A DNA stretch of 64,000 nt, from the NCBI GenBank assembly GCA_032718475.1, contig JAUCBJ010007485.1, positions 1 to 64,000 of the forward strand, written 5' to 3'. The notes under the pieces are model-generated. The model ran no database searches. It saw only the letters and a program-made list of their open reading frames with translations, and was not told the origin of the DNA. Of the stretch, positions 1 through 11,360 are shown in pieces. Each line of letters opens with the position of its first letter. Position 1 is the stretch's first letter. This DNA comes from Nemertoderma westbladi (Eukaryota; Xenacoelomorpha; Nemertodermatida; Nemertodermatidae). The position numbers were made by a program, and so were the translations under genes.

Positions 1-3000
1 AGCTGTGTTTGATACATGGCTTTCGCTGAAGAATTAGCCGTAAGGCGTCGATGGAGTTGCGCGATTCTTTTTTCCGCCAAAGGTCTGTTATTGATGAACT
101 TCGGTTCTTTCTTGCGGAAAGGTAAACCGACTTCATACCTACCTTGATCTTTGAGGAAACATGTAGTTGTCTCTTGGATCTGCTTGGCCCTTTCCTCTTC
201 CACCGACAAGGCTTTATCGTAGGAATTGGGCTCTACCGCCTCTTGCGTAAAGAATCGTACGGCATGTTCATCCCGAATCTTGGCATTATGACGCTCAATG
301 ACGTCATTTAACTCGTCGTTATAAGCTTCTCGTTCAGATGGATAGAGAAGTTGACATAAGTTCACTTGGTTTTGCCAAGCCTCGTTTTCTTTAAGGAGAT
401 CGATGGTATTCTCCTCATCAAAAAGCTGGTGAACATCGTCATTATCTGAGGAGTATGGAATTCCCTCAGTTGAATCGTCTCCCTCACTAGCATCATCTTC
501 CCATTCACTCACCTGGCAGACTCTCTCTTGCGGTAGTCTTTCTCTGAGTGTTCTACGGGAAGGGCCAGTAAAGTACCAACCTACTCTAGTTCTTACCGCA
601 TAGGTCTGTAGGGGCTGCGGTTGAGCAGGCCGTTTCTCTAACGTCTCCAGCGCCTCATGCGCGTTTTGGCCGATGAGTATTTGCACTCCAGGATAATCAG
701 TCTGAAATCGAGGTATGTTAAGATGTTGGATGCTCTCATCCTCGTCCCAATTATAAAGGTCTGCTTGAGTAGTAGCGAAGTTCTTTATAGCCACCATTTT
801 CACTGACCTTATGCTGTGTTCTCCTAGTTCGTCCTGGGGGGTGGACAACGCTCCTACATAATAATCAGCTGTTATTGTAGATTTCCAAACTTGCATAATG
901 CCTGACATGTTGAGCTTAGTTTGGAACTTGGGTTGTCCAGCAAATATATCTTCGGCTAGCTCTTTGTCGATGAATGTTCCTGTACTACCGGAGTCAAGGA
1001 GGGCGTTCACTACATAACTCCTCTCAAGTCCGTGAACCCTTACTTGCACCACAGGAAACTCTCGGATCCCTACATTGGAAGATGGCTCTTTCCAAGATGG
1101 TTGTCGCTCAGAAGTAGTTAGAGTAAAGTCATTCTCTGTATCTTTTTCATATGTGAGTGCTTGATACACTGCGGTATTTATCATGTAACAGGATTCGTTT
1201 TCGTCGGAGAACTCGTCTGTATAGAATCCTTCCATCTCAGATGGATCAGTGTCGTTCACATCACTGAATTGGACATGTAGCTCGGAATCACTCACCTGAT
1301 TCGGACTATTTCGATCGAATTCAGCGTGCAACAAGATATGATGTTTCGCACCACACTTTGCACACCTTATGTCAGAGAAACAGGTTCGCCGTTGGTGTCC
1401 TTGTCTGAGGCAATTATAACATAACCGCTTATCCCACATAACTTCGCGTCTCTCCGTTAATGATTTCTTTAGAAATTCATCACACCTATTCAAATAGTGG
1501 GTCCCGTCACACAGTGCACATTTTGGTTTGATGTTACTTACCTTATTCTGAGTCACATTGTGTACACTTGCCTTTTCTTCGGGCTTTCTCACCTGAATTC
1601 TCTTGGGAGACGTGGGAGGAGTTTTTCTTACTTGTTCTCTCCGGTCATTTGCTCGAGACTTGAATTTACTTACCTGATCTTTAGGCATTTTATTTACGTA
1701 ATAAGATCTATCCGTGTCCTTCCCGCTATCTTCTCCTTGAGAAGTCTGGCTTTCGCCGTCGTCTGTATAACATACTGGTGTTACCTTTCTCCTAGAGACG
1801 GGTTTTTCACTTTCCTTGTTTTCCGGTGTTTTCTCCCTAGACAGTTTCAGGAGATGTAATTTCACTTCTCCATCTAGGAATGACATGAGATCAGCCATGG
1901 TAGGGTCTCGCCGTTGTTGTTCCATCATATATAACACTTTCTTATCCCAGCGTGTACCTACTCCACCTTTCGGTAAAGTAGAAGCCACTGCTCTAATAAC
2001 CATAGTGTTCTGATACTCATGAGACTTACCTAGCCAATCCAATTGTCTGCAGATCTCCTGTATCTCATCGGAAAACTCGATAATTCCGCTACTAATAAAC
2101 TTTCGGGGCGCTACTAACTTTGCATACAAGTACCCAGCGATATTATTCCTATTACCATACCTGATGTTTAGTGTATCCCAAACTTGTCTTAATCCGTCTG
2201 GATGTCCAATAAACTTTAACGCCATTAACTTGGGAGATCCTTCCAAGCACTCGATGAGGTATCTAAGTTTTTCTCCATTAGATAGTACAGAGTTCTGTAT
2301 GTTATCTTTGTAATATTCATTAAAAGGTAACCATTTCATCTCATCTCCATTGAACTTGACGATCTCTCCAACCTTTACCGCTTGACAGGCTTCGGTTCTA
2401 GCCATTTGACGAGTAAAACTTTCTTGGGCCATCGTGCTATTTAATATCGAGTTATCGGTATATAAATTTCTCGGATTATGATCCGGTCTATAGGGAATAT
2501 CACTATCAACAGGTCTATAATTACCCCTAATAGGGTTCACTATAGGAGTTTCTACTTCGCTAGCAGTATAGATGCGTGTAGGCTCCACACCTTGCGCATG
2601 AGATACTTCAGACCTAACGGGTTGACACATTGTTACAGAGGGTGGTGGTATACCCTTTTTTAAGTTTACTAATTTATCGCGTTCTAACGCGATACTTTGC
2701 TGCACTTCTTGCAACTCTAACTTACTTTCCCTCACTGTTCCCTTTAAATGTTGGACAGTCCCTTCCAACTCTCGGACCTGTTGGGAAGAGCGTATCCGAT
2801 TCTCCTTCATCTCCCCTAGGAGAATATCCATCCCCCGCCGTCTCTCATCTACCCAATCAACCGCCGAAACGGGATCCGCCAACGTCGTAGCGGGCAGACG
2901 AGGGACAACGGGCGACAAATTTGGAATATTTCGCTCGGGGTCCAGGACCTGAACTGTCTCCTGGGCAGTTCTACGGGGCACAGGTAGCTTAGTGCTATGC

Positions 3001-4805
3001 AGAGGGAATTTATAGGTAGCTTCAGGGAGCACAGGTGTATCTATTACCGAAGGGGTGATTTCAAGAACAGGCCTACTTATTTCAGGCTCATCTACTATAG
3101 TAGGGAGTCTTTCTATTGTAATTATTTGGTCTGTGGGTTCTGTACTCTCTAAGTTGGTGTTATTTAGTTGCCTTCTAACAGCTGGAGGCAAATCAGGCAA
3201 TTTCTGACGGTGGAATGTTCTTTTACGTCTGCTTAGGCGGGATCGATTTCCTCTGCCTTCAGTGTCGGTGATATCGCCTTCCTCAGATGATGTATAACCT
3301 TGTCGTTTGGGAGTAGATCGATTCATCATCTGTATATTACTAGCTGTTAACTGTTTATTAAAGTTATCTTGCCTCTCTTGAAGATTTTCCAACTCTAGTT
3401 GGGTTGTCTCTTCAGATGCCCTCCGTTCTGCTTCTGCCACTGCTATCTTTCTTTCCGCTTCTGCTGCTGCCGCTTTCCTTTCCGCTTCTACGGCTGTAGC
3501 TGCCGCCTTTGCCTCTGCCGCTGCCGCTTTCCTTTCCGCTTCTACGGCTGCAGCTGCCGCTTTTGCCTCTGCCGCTGCCTCTGCTGCCTTTCTTTCCGCT
3601 TCTGCCGCTGCCACTGCCGCTGCTGCTGTCTTTCTATCTTCTATACGTTTTTTCCTTACTTGTTCTTCCTTTTCTCTAGCGATGCGGAGTTGTTCATCGA
3701 ATTTAGCTTGGTTCGCAGCTAACCTATCCACATCAATCGCATCTAACACAAGTTTGGCTCCTTCGCTATTAGGGCTAAGTCCCTCTAGCCTTCTCCTCAA
3801 CTCTTCATCTCCCAAAAAACGCTGATAGTCTGACAGATAGATATCAATGGCATCCTTCTTATGCGGTTTCTCTGCCGTCGCTTCACTTTCCACTTGGGAA
3901 AAAGTAGCGTCCGTCGATTCTCCATGTGTTGAGCGCTCCTCCAACTGAGCTTTCCACTGAGCTGCTCCTTGAACCTGGCGTCTTACCCTTTGAAGCCAAG
4001 TCTTTACGGCAACTTGCAACGACGTGTCTTGTCTTCTTTTAGAAGCCTCCTCAAAGGCGGATAAGATTAGCCTAATTCGCAGAACTCTTTCTCTAACTTG
4101 ATAAAGCAGCTGTCCCTGCTCTTGAGGTCCTTGAGGTTGTTTAAACAGTTGTCTTTCTACTCGCTCCATAGAGCTGAAGAATCCCTGTGCGTATCCGGCT
4201 GCGGACCTCTTCCATACAGCTGGATCGATGGTTTCCTTGGCTACTCCCATCCGGTGTATGTCTTCCCAGGCAGCTTCTGATAAATCAAACGGGAGTCCGG
4301 GTCCGGGGAAGTTCCATTGCGACTCGACAATAGACTTCAATTCTTCCCTCGTGTACCCCGCATAACTATCTCTAGTTGATCGTTGACTCCTCGCCCAATC
4401 GATCTGGTGTTCTTCCACCGCGATCAATAACCTAGTGAGTACGGCTGCAGGAAGGATGAGAAGGGGATCCGTATAAACAGCATCCGTCATCTCTGCTCCG
4501 CGCTCGGGTGTCAGCTCTACAGTATCCTCACTACTGGAGCTGCTGGGCCGCTGAGGAATAAGTTCTTGACTCGCGGGTTGTTGCTGTTCCGCTGCTTCTT
4601 GGTCCCGCTTGACCTGAGCTCGAGTGGCTATGATAGACCTACGATGTTGGACTAGCCCAGGTTCTGTTATTACTACTGGAGGGATGACCTTCCTCACAGT
4701 GGGAGGTGAACTGAATTTACGACCAGACGGTTGTACGTCTCTATCTGAGTCGCAGATAGTTACATCTAATATACTGTCTGACAGGTTCTGCTTAGTATCA
4801 GACAT
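1..4805 (-). CDS. BEL/Pao retrotransposon Gag-Pro-Pol polyprotein, N-terminal 1601 codons, cut by window edge
   Basis: The minus-strand frame starts at the ATG at 4805-4803 (MSDTKQ) and stays open to base 1. Order seen: a novel-looking Gag N-terminus; an Ala/Glu/Lys/Arg-rich, probably coiled-coil stretch of KAAAEAER-type repeats at about residues 360-465; a segment resembling the Pao Gag domain (DUF1759-like, FNGDEMKW) at about 808-975; a CCHC zinc knuckle (CYNCLRQGHQRRTC) near residue 1129, followed by a second Cys/His cluster (CAKCGAKHH); and a retropepsin of DUF1758 type with ALLDSGSTGTFI, catalytic Asp at residue 1271. The last visible residues (GLPFRKKEPKF, NNRPLAEKR) resemble the linker before a BEL/Pao reverse transcriptase, so RT, RNase H and integrase should lie to the left. 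Such a polyprotein packages and copies the element. The lack of stops over 4.8 kb suggests a young insertion. Family call from memory of motifs. Confidence 0.88.
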   Translation of the reverse strand, partial: MSDTKQNLSDSILDVTICDSDRDVQPSGRKFSSPPTVRKVIPPVVITEPGLVQHRRSIIATRAQVKRDQEAAEQQQPASQELIPQRPSSSSSEDTVELTPERGAEMTDAVYTDPLLILPAAVLTRLLIAVEEHQIDWARSQRSTRDSYAGYTREELKSIVESQWNFPGPGLPFDLSEAAWEDIHRMGVAKETIDPAVWKRSAAGYAQGFFSSMERVERQLFKQPQGPQEQGQLLYQVRERVLRIRLILSAFEEASKRRQDTSLQVAVKTWLQRVRRQVQGAAQWKAQLEERSTHGESTDATFSQVESEATAEKPHKKDAIDIYLSDYQRFLGDEELRRRLEGLSPNSEGAKLVLDAIDVDRLAANQAKFDEQLRIAREKEEQVRKKRIEDRKTAAAAVAAAEAERKAAEAAAEAKAAAAAVEAERKAAAAEAKAAATAVEAERKAAAAEAERKIAVAEAERRASEETTQLELENLQERQDNFNKQLTASNIQMMNRSTPKRQGYTSSEEGDITDTEGRGNRSRLSRRKRTFHRQKLPDLPPAVRRQLNNTNLESTEPTDQIITIERLPTIVDEPEISRPVLEITPSVIDTPVLPEATYKFPLHSTKLPVPRRTAQETVQVLDPERNIPNLSPVVPRLPATTLADPVSAVDWVDERRRGMDILLGEMKENRIRSSQQVRELEGTVQHLKGTVRESKLELQEVQQSIALERDKLVNLKKGIPPPSVTMCQPVRSEVSHAQGVEPTRIYTASEVETPIVNPIRGNYRPVDSDIPYRPDHNPRNLYTDNSILNSTMAQESFTRQMARTEACQAVKVGEIVKFNGDEMKWLPFNEYYKDNIQNSVLSNGEKLRYLIECLEGSPKLMALKFIGHPDGLRQVWDTLNIRYGNRNNIAGYLYAKLVAPRKFISSGIIEFSDEIQEICRQLDWLGKSHEYQNTMVIRAVASTLPKGGVGTRWDKKVLYMMEQQRRDPTMADLMSFLDGEVKLHLLKLSREKTPENKESEKPVSRRKVTPVCYTDDGESQTSQGEDSGKDTDRSYYVNKMPKDQVSKFKSRANDRREQVRKTPPTSPKRIQVRKPEEKASVHNVTQNKVSNIKPKCALCDGTHYLNRCDEFLKKSLTERREVMWDKRLCYNCLRQGHQRRTCFSDIRCAKCGAKHHILLHAEFDRNSPNQVSDSELHVQFSDVNDTDPSEMEGFYTDEFSDENESCYMINTAVYQALTYEKDTENDFTLTTSERQPSWKEPSSNVGIREFPVVQVRVHGLERSYVVNALLDSGSTGTFIDKELAEDIFAGQPKFQTKLNMSGIMQVWKSTITADYYVGALSTPQDELGEHSIRSVKMVAIKNFATTQADLYNWDEDESIQHLNIPRFQTDYPGVQILIGQNAHEALETLEKRPAQPQPLQTYAVRTRVGWYFTGPSRRTLRERLPQERVCQVSEWEDDASEGDDSTEGIPYSSDNDDVHQLFDEENTIDLLKENEAWQNQVNLCQLLYPSEREAYNDELNDVIERHNAKIRDEHAVRFFTQEAVEPNSYDKALSVEEERAKQIQETTTCFLKDQGRYEVGLPFRKKEPKFINNRPLAEKRIAQLHRRLTANSSAKAMYQTQ

Positions 4806-6074
4806 GACTATGTATACTGTTGAATGTCTACTGCTGTATTACAGTCTGAGCAAGTCTAGTAACTCAGTATTAACTGCTAGCCTAATAATTAATTACCGGT
4901 ACTGCTACTCAGTGTAGCGTGATATATATAATATATTATAATACCGGTATACTTATAGTATATATAACTATATAAGTATTATTACAGACTAGGTTTATCA
5001 CAGAATACCGGTATAATTTTAGCACAAGTATATATAAATATATAATAGGCCTATCGGGAATACCGGTATACAGCTTACAGTTTATAGTATATATAATTCT
5101 GGACTAGAATTAATTACAAGTACCGGTATAATGTAAGCCTAAAATTTACAGAAATAAAGATAATAGGCCTATCGTAAATACTGGTATATCAATTATTTTA
5201 GAATAATTGAATTTCTGAATTTTAGGGTTACTTGGTTACTTTAACTTACTTTATTACCGTTATTTAAGCAGTAGTCCAACTGATATTGAGACCTAATTGT
5301 TATATGGTAGGCCTACTATTTATAAATCGTTAGATTTGATTTATAATATATATATACCCGTTTTAATGGGTTTAGTCAATTTTTGAAATAAATGTTATTA
5401 TTTCTGGGGGTAATCACTACACAAAGCGGTATGCTTTCAGTGAAGTGTTACGTATAAGACACTAAAACAAATAATTCTAATTTACCTAAGTTACTTAATA
5501 CTACAAATTACGTACAATTCGGGTGAGATTACAATCTCTAAATAAACACAAAAATTTACAAAAAACACAAAATACGAATTTTTAGGGTAATTTTACAAGA
5601 AGTCTACAAACCAGCCTAACAAAGGGTTAGAATTCTGATTATTACAACGGACAGGGTACTACGGTATTTGAAATAATAAGTAGTAGTAAATACACTGCGT
5701 TGTCCAGATAGAAAAATACCACCGCCTGACGACCTATAGCCGTATCGCTATAGGTTCTACGTTATGTATCACGGAGTGTTCCTACCTAGAAGTTAATAGA
5801 GCTAATCGAACGTGCCTATTAACCACTTTACAACACAAATATAATGCCTACACTAATTACTTCGGAAAGTACTGTACACTAAACCCTAAATTAGGTACGA
5901 GTACTTGTACAACAGATAATCAGCAGTTAAATATACTTGAACAGCTAAAAGAACCACGGCATCTGCTGGAGTGACCGATGCACAAAATCACCAGTCTTTA
6001 CCTACGCCAAGCAGCCCGTGTAGTACCGGGGTTAATTTAACTATAGCGGTATGTATAACAAACACAATTACTGT

Positions 6075-6650
6075 AGGAACAAACTTGGGGAATGAATGTT
6101 GCGGATAATCGCATAAACTCTGAATAATAAATATTACGCTACGCGTACAAACTACTCAAACAAAATGCAGACCGAACACTGACAGACTACTATCAAGCCT
6201 AAACAAACTACAGGACATGCAGACTCCGAAATGATTAGGGAGTATGCGTTCTAACCCAGTAGTACGACTTATTCTTTAGTTGGGGGTTTACCTTACAGCG
6301 TTCGCTGCCCCTACTTCCTAACCGTACTTAATCGGACAAGTGATCTACACACGCTGCAATCCACTCAGGCCTAACAACAGCCAGACAACTATCCAGCCTA
6401 CAAATTATCTAAATAAAATTATACGCTACCCGTACAGACTTTCACAAACAAAGTACAGACTAAACGATGGCAGACTACTCTCAAGCCTAAATAAACTACA
6501 GGACATGCAGACTCCGAAATGATTAGGGAGTATGCGTTCTAACCCAGTAGTACGACTTATTCTTTAGTTGGGGGTTTACCTTACAGCGTTCACTGCCCCT
6601 ACTTCCTAACCGTACTTAATCGGACAGGTGATCTACACACACTGCAATTC
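6075..6650. repeat. 288-bp tandem duplication in the BEL/Pao leader
   Basis: Two neighbouring copies are offset by 288 bp. For example GGACATGCAGACTCCGAAAT starts at 6213 and again at 6501. The best conserved part (about 6200-6350 and 6490-6640) is nearly identical. Confidence 0.85.
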
Positions 6651-6879
6651 GTTCGGACTTAACAGCAATCAGACAACAGCTCAGCCTACAAATCGTCTGT
6701 ACAATCTGATCAGGCTTACACGCCTTCTGTTCAATACTGGCCTACAAATAAATAAAACTTGACAGAAATAAGTAAACCATATAAAGGAATAAGGGGTGAT
6801 CAATCCCTAATCCCTCAAACAGCCTACCGGTATACAACAATCAAATCGAATAATACTAGTGTACTTATACGGAAGTACC

Positions 6880-7020
6880 GGTTAGGACAGCTAGGCCTAC
6901 GGACCTACAGAAGTACCGGTTCTGGCAGTTGGACCTACGGACCTACGGCAGTACCGGTTCTAGCGGTTGGGCCTACTGACCTACAGATGTACCGGTTCAG
7001 GTTTACCGGTTGACCGGTAC
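6880..7020. repeat. short imperfect tandem repeat with ACCGGT cores
   Basis: Three to four degenerate units of about 36 bp read roughly CTACGGACCTACAGAAGTAC followed by CGGTTCTGGCAGTTGG. They lie in the LTR-like region. The second BEL/Pao copy has a diverged, shorter version near 62225-62300. Confidence 0.7.
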
Positions 7021-8278
7021 TTTCAACTTTATTGCTTACTGCAACAAAGAAGCTATATATCCTTTAATGTTCGCGCTTTCAGACCTTTGGCAGTTTAACC
7101 CGCCAAATTAAGATGTCTTCTAGATATTAAATCGCTTTTTAGCCTATGACAAGTATTTGATTCACTACACTAGTCGAAACCAATCTGTGCGCGACCATTC
7201 ACCCGCTGGATATTCCCGGGAGATTGGGTTCGACGGTTTAATTTTATTGCTATGTAAGCCTAATGTATTATTCGACTGACAGTATTATATAATCTCTGAC
7301 AATATTATTCACCTTCGGGAATATTAACAGTTCCTTTAGGACGTGGCGCTTTATCTATATAAACAGAGTTATGACTTAAACTACTCACAACGATATGGCT
7401 TAATTATAATTCACATATATGGCGCATTCTTTAGGAATTGCTTCTTTAACAGACTCACTCATACACAATGCTGCACAATACTGCACACTAATCTGCCAAT
7501 CTTCACTGATTTTAGTCACATATAAAAGGAACACAGACTGACTCATGTAGGGTCTATCAAATAACATTAGATTCAATTCAAACCACTTTAACATAAGTCA
7601 CAATCGTTATTGGTAACCTTTCTCTCTTACCTTCGGTATATCAAGAATATTGGGTTTCGGGGTTATTTCTCGTTATTCCAATATAATAATTCATCAACCA
7701 ATATAATGAATAACCAACAACAAATAGCAGTATACAGTATCGATTGAGCAGGTAAATTTTAGCAGTTTCAGCAGTTATTAAAAGCCGTGTGTCAGCAGGT
7801 ATTATGCAGCAGTGATTACTGCAGCAGTTAAAGGATATATGTCCTTATAATTAAACCTACTAGTGTTGAGCTAAAAAGCAGAAAGCACAAAACACTAAAA
7901 GCCGTTCTTTCGTGGCTTTGAAAAACTCGTGACTACTGCTCTATACGAGGATACCAACTACCCTTATTCCACGAAGCTCCCGTTCAACACAGAGAAAGAG
8001 CAGTGAGATAGGAAAATTTCAGTTCAGTAGCTCTGTGATAGGTCAAAATCAAGGCTAACTCAAATTCTATTGGGAGATACAAAAACAAGGCTATGACGCA
8101 ACCTCCCTAGGCTTGTTGGCCGATTAAACAGAGCCCAGATGCCTGCGTACAGCAAATCAGCCAATAAGCTGGTAACTTGCACTAATTTTAGCTATAGATC
8201 ACTTTGAGAGTATTCTTAGCGACTGGGGGGGAACTGGCCAACAAGGCAAACGAATCAGTTATCCCACAAAAGCTTTTA

Positions 8279-8853
8279 CACCTTTACATTTTTTTAATAA
8301 GCGTTTTAAAAAAGTGTCTTTTGCGAAATTGCACTTCTCCTATCATCGCCATTCTTCACATTAACCTCGCTTTATAGATATTATTAAAAAGCTTGCGTTC
8401 CAAGTATTCCAAATATGTAACAATATCTGAATTTCGTTGAGAAACAGCTGAGATATAGGCGTTCAAAGATTGCAAGAATTATTGTTCACTGCAGGCCATT
8501 TATTCTATTTAATAAAATACACAATGTTCTGGAACAATTAGTTTATGTATGAATAGCTACGCAATATATACAGTAGATATTGTATAGGCATACCGCTGTT
8601 ACCTACCAACTCATAAAATAAATAACACGTTCTAGAATTTTGTGTATTTATTAAATAGAATAAATGGCTTGCAGCGAACGATAATTCTTGCAATCTTTGA
8701 ATGCCTATATCTCAGCTATTTCTCAACGAAATATATTAATTATGAATTATATAATTGATTACGACTAATGTGGAGAATGGCAATGATACGGATGGTGCGA
8801 TTTTGCAAAAGACCATTTTTTTAAAACGCTTATAAAAAAAATTTAAAGTTGAA
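8279..8853. mobile_element. fold-back/MITE-like element with terminal inverted arms of 200 bp or more
   Basis: The left arm (about 8279-8525) and the right arm (about 8637-8853) are imperfect reverse complements of each other. Shared blocks include AATAAGCGTTTTAAAAAA at the outer end and TTTATTCTATTTAATAAA at the inner end. The spacer is about 110 bp. No coding frame is present. Family unknown; long arms and no gene suggest a non-autonomous fold-back element. Confidence 0.75.
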
Positions 8854-9299
8854 CCAGTTGTGTTTCAAATTTCAAGCAATATGATTAAGATTTGTAGAAA
8901 AATTTGGGGGGGGGGGGTCCGTGTCATCAGAAAATGACACTATATTACGGTTCATGGTGTACTGGCTATCTATACTAGCTATATGCCTACATTGTGTGTC
9001 AAGGTAATATTCCGAAACGTTAATCAAATACCGGTAATCAATTATAAAGTTAGATAAACTAGCTATTGGAGCAAAATAGAAACATTTTAATGCTAAATTT
9101 ATTAATTATTACCAACGAATTACTGATGTAGAATAAATAATTAGAAATCAACAAAATAAAATTAGAGATCGTTGTTTGGTTATATATTTTATTATCCGAA
9201 CTTTTGTATGTTTGATCCTAGATCTTAGGACTCCTAGAACATAGTAAATATGCTATGTAATAGAAGTCCTTGGTTTGATTGGGTAATTTCTTTATTGTC

Positions 9300-9715
9300 C
9301 GCAAATCCAATTGCGAACGATAAAGTCTTTATTATCCGAACTTTTGAGAACAATAAAGTCGTTATTGTCCGAACTTTTGCGAACAATAAAGTCTTTATTG
9401 TCCGAACTTTTGCGAACAATAAAGTCTTTATTGTCCGAACTTTTGCGAACAATAAAGTCTTTATTGTCCGAACTTTTGCGAACGATAAAGTCTTTATTGT
9501 CCGAACTTTTGCGAACGATAAAGTCTTTATTGTCCGAACGTTTGCGAACGATAAAGTCTTTATTGTCCGAACTTTTGCGACCGATAAAGTCTTTATTGTC
9601 CGAACTTTTGCGAACGATAAAGTCTTTTTGTCCGAACTTTTGCGACCGATAAAGACTTTATTGTCCGAACTTTTGCGACCGATAAAGTCTTTATTGTCCG
9701 AACTTTTGCGAACGA
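9300..9715. repeat. 33-bp minisatellite, left part
   Basis: About 12 units of 33 bp begin GAACGATAAAGTCTTTATTG and continue TCCGAACTTTTGC. One-base variants alternate GAACAATAAA, GAACGATAAA and GACCGATAAA. Each unit has an internal CGATAAAG/CTTTATTG inverted pair. The array resumes after the LINE fragment at 10213. Confidence 0.95.
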
Positions 9716-10212
9716 GATAAGATAAGATAAGATACTTTCTTTTTTAACGGCATTAAAAATTGGAACGCTCTGCTTAATGAAATTAAAAACCTAGATAATC
9801 AACATTCTTTTAAATCTGCAGTTAAATCTCACCTCCGTGTGCAATGTAAAAATAGGTACAATAGTCCTACAGTAAGTTATTAGTTTATTAATTATTTACT
9901 ATTTATACTGTAATTACGTTTTATAATAAATTGTTCTGTACATTACATCTTTATCGTTGAGTCGGACATTGTCACGCTCTCGGTAAAGTTGTACATGTAC
10001 ATAGTGTAATTACGTTTTATATTGGTTTTAGGTTAGCGTAGTGTAATATTGTATTTGTAACCAAGTAACATAAAGGACCCCCTTGGAAATAAGCTGCAAA
10101 GCTTTAGGGGTAATCCTATATGTTATGTTGGACAATACCTTTATACCGGTACATTGTTTGGTGTATTTGTTATTGTTTTTACATAATGTATAAATAAATC
10201 TATCTATCTATA
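9716..10212 (+). mobile_element. 5'-truncated non-LTR retrotransposon 3' end inserted in the 33-bp array
   Basis: The fragment interrupts an otherwise continuous minisatellite. It carries the C-terminal end of an ORF, a roughly 300-bp 3' UTR and a tail of TCTATC repeats after AATAAATC. AACGA before the fragment and AACGA after it are a possible 5-bp target duplication. The UTR part 9990-10140 is matched by 43148-43290 in reverse orientation, so this is a dispersed family. Confidence 0.75.
9731..9883 (+). pseudogene. C-terminal remnant of a non-LTR element ORF2
   Basis: The frame reads FFNGIKNWNALLNEIKNL, continues HSFKSAVKSHLR, and stops at TAG 9881-9883. The pattern of an NxLPxEI-like segment followed by SFKxxLKxHL is common at the end of reverse transcriptase ORFs of Jockey/CR1/RTE-type LINEs. 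No catalytic part remains, so it is a dead 5'-truncated copy. Clade not determined. Confidence 0.6.
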
Positions 10213-10320
10213 ACGATAAAGTCTTTATTGTCCGAACTTTTGCGAACGATAAAGTCTTTATTGTCCGAACTTTTGCGAACAATAAAGTCTTTATTGTACG
10301 AACTTTTGCGAACGATAAAG
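10213..10320. repeat. 33-bp minisatellite, right part
   Basis: Just over three further units of the array at 9300-9715, resuming after the LINE fragment, with one unit reading TTGTACGAAC instead of TTGTCCGAAC. Confidence 0.92.
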
Positions 10321-11235
10321 GGGATATTTTAAAATATCAACTCCACGATGAACCTAAACTAATCCATTTGGGTTTCACTTTTTAATTAATCGGGTTTCCG
10401 AATTTAATCTCAGGTTTTATGATCAGGTTATATAATGCCAATGGGAATGAGTTTTCTTGGAGCGACATTTACTTTCAAGGTAATCGGACTAGATTTCGGA
10501 TTAGCTGCAGTTTGACTTTGAATAAAATATATTTTTTTGACTTTAACTTATACAATAGGCCCCTACTATATGAACATTATGTGTCTGTTTATATCTAAAT
10601 CTGATGATCAGCCTCAAATTAAATATATTACAGGGGTTTCCAAGCTCACTTACATCAGACTCATCAGAATGTATGCTTTTTATCATTAGTCAATGCAACA
10701 TTGTCTTGTTAAAAAATATATTCATAATATTAATTTCTCCCTTTTTTATTATAAGATTGGTGACTGGGATATAAGTTAATTAACTTTATATGTTTGTTTA
10801 ATAGACTCGTCTTAATTGGTCCCGGTATTATCTTGAATTATAAATTCTTATTTATATACAAACCATAAGAAATTTATCGCAGAGTGATTAATAATTTTTA
10901 GTTAACTCAGATTATTTTTTCAATATAGTTTATCATTTGAGTGACAATTTCCATATTGAATGCGCCGCATTTAATATTAAGAGATCAATGAAGAACAATA
11001 AGGTTCTAGTGAGCTTCTAGAAGCCGCCGTCATTATTGTGCTGACGGCGAGGGATTAAATTCGTATTGAATTAAAAATTAATAATTTTAGGCCCGGTGGG
11101 GAATCATTAGCATCACAGCTGTGCCACTCTTGTGCCACTCTCTTTGCCACTCTCTGTACTTTATTGCAATGAAATCATTTGTAAATAAATGAGGCAAATA
11201 AAATAAATTATCACAGCAGAATTAATCCGAATAAT
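10321..11235. other. unrecognised A/T-rich DNA
   Basis: No gene, exon or known element recognised. There is a small stem (GCCGTCA/TGACGGC) near 11028-11050 and a short TGCCACTCT triplication at about 11120-11155. Confidence 0.5.
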
Positions 11236-11360
11236 GTAAGCAGAAACGCAAGCATCTGTAAGCAGAAACGCAAGTATCTGTAAGCAGAAACGCAAGCATC
11301 TGTAAGCAGAAACGCAAGTATCTGTAAACAGAAACGCAAGTATCTGTAAGCAGAAATAAC
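11236..11360. repeat. 22-bp minisatellite
   Basis: Between five and six units of 22 bp, GTAAGCAGAAACGCAAGCAT plus CT, alternating GCATCT and GTATCT variants. Confidence 0.92.

Larger units (their letters stand above)
4806..7735 (-). mobile_element. BEL/Pao 5' LTR and long leader upstream of the Gag start
   Basis: About 6830-7735 read on the minus strand matches 61490-62330 on the plus strand of the second copy, and each lies upstream of the same gag-like frame, so this is the LTR/5' region. An AATAAA lies near 7028 on the minus strand. The LTR ends are not defined because the 3' LTR is outside the window, and I found no convincing TG...CA pair. Between the LTR-like part and the ATG lies an unusually long A/T-rich leader (about 2 kb) with many TACCGGTA palindromes and two internal duplications, listed separately. 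No protein is seen in the leader. Confidence 0.65.

Noticed and set aside
8105-8245. TTGTTGGCC / GGCCAACAA inverted pair as LTR or element ends
   Set aside because: Only 9-11 bp match, with no target duplication and no homology to the second BEL/Pao copy.
9234-9720. Frames of 72-156 codons over the 33-bp minisatellite
   Set aside because: Repeat-derived frames on both strands with no start context or family resemblance.
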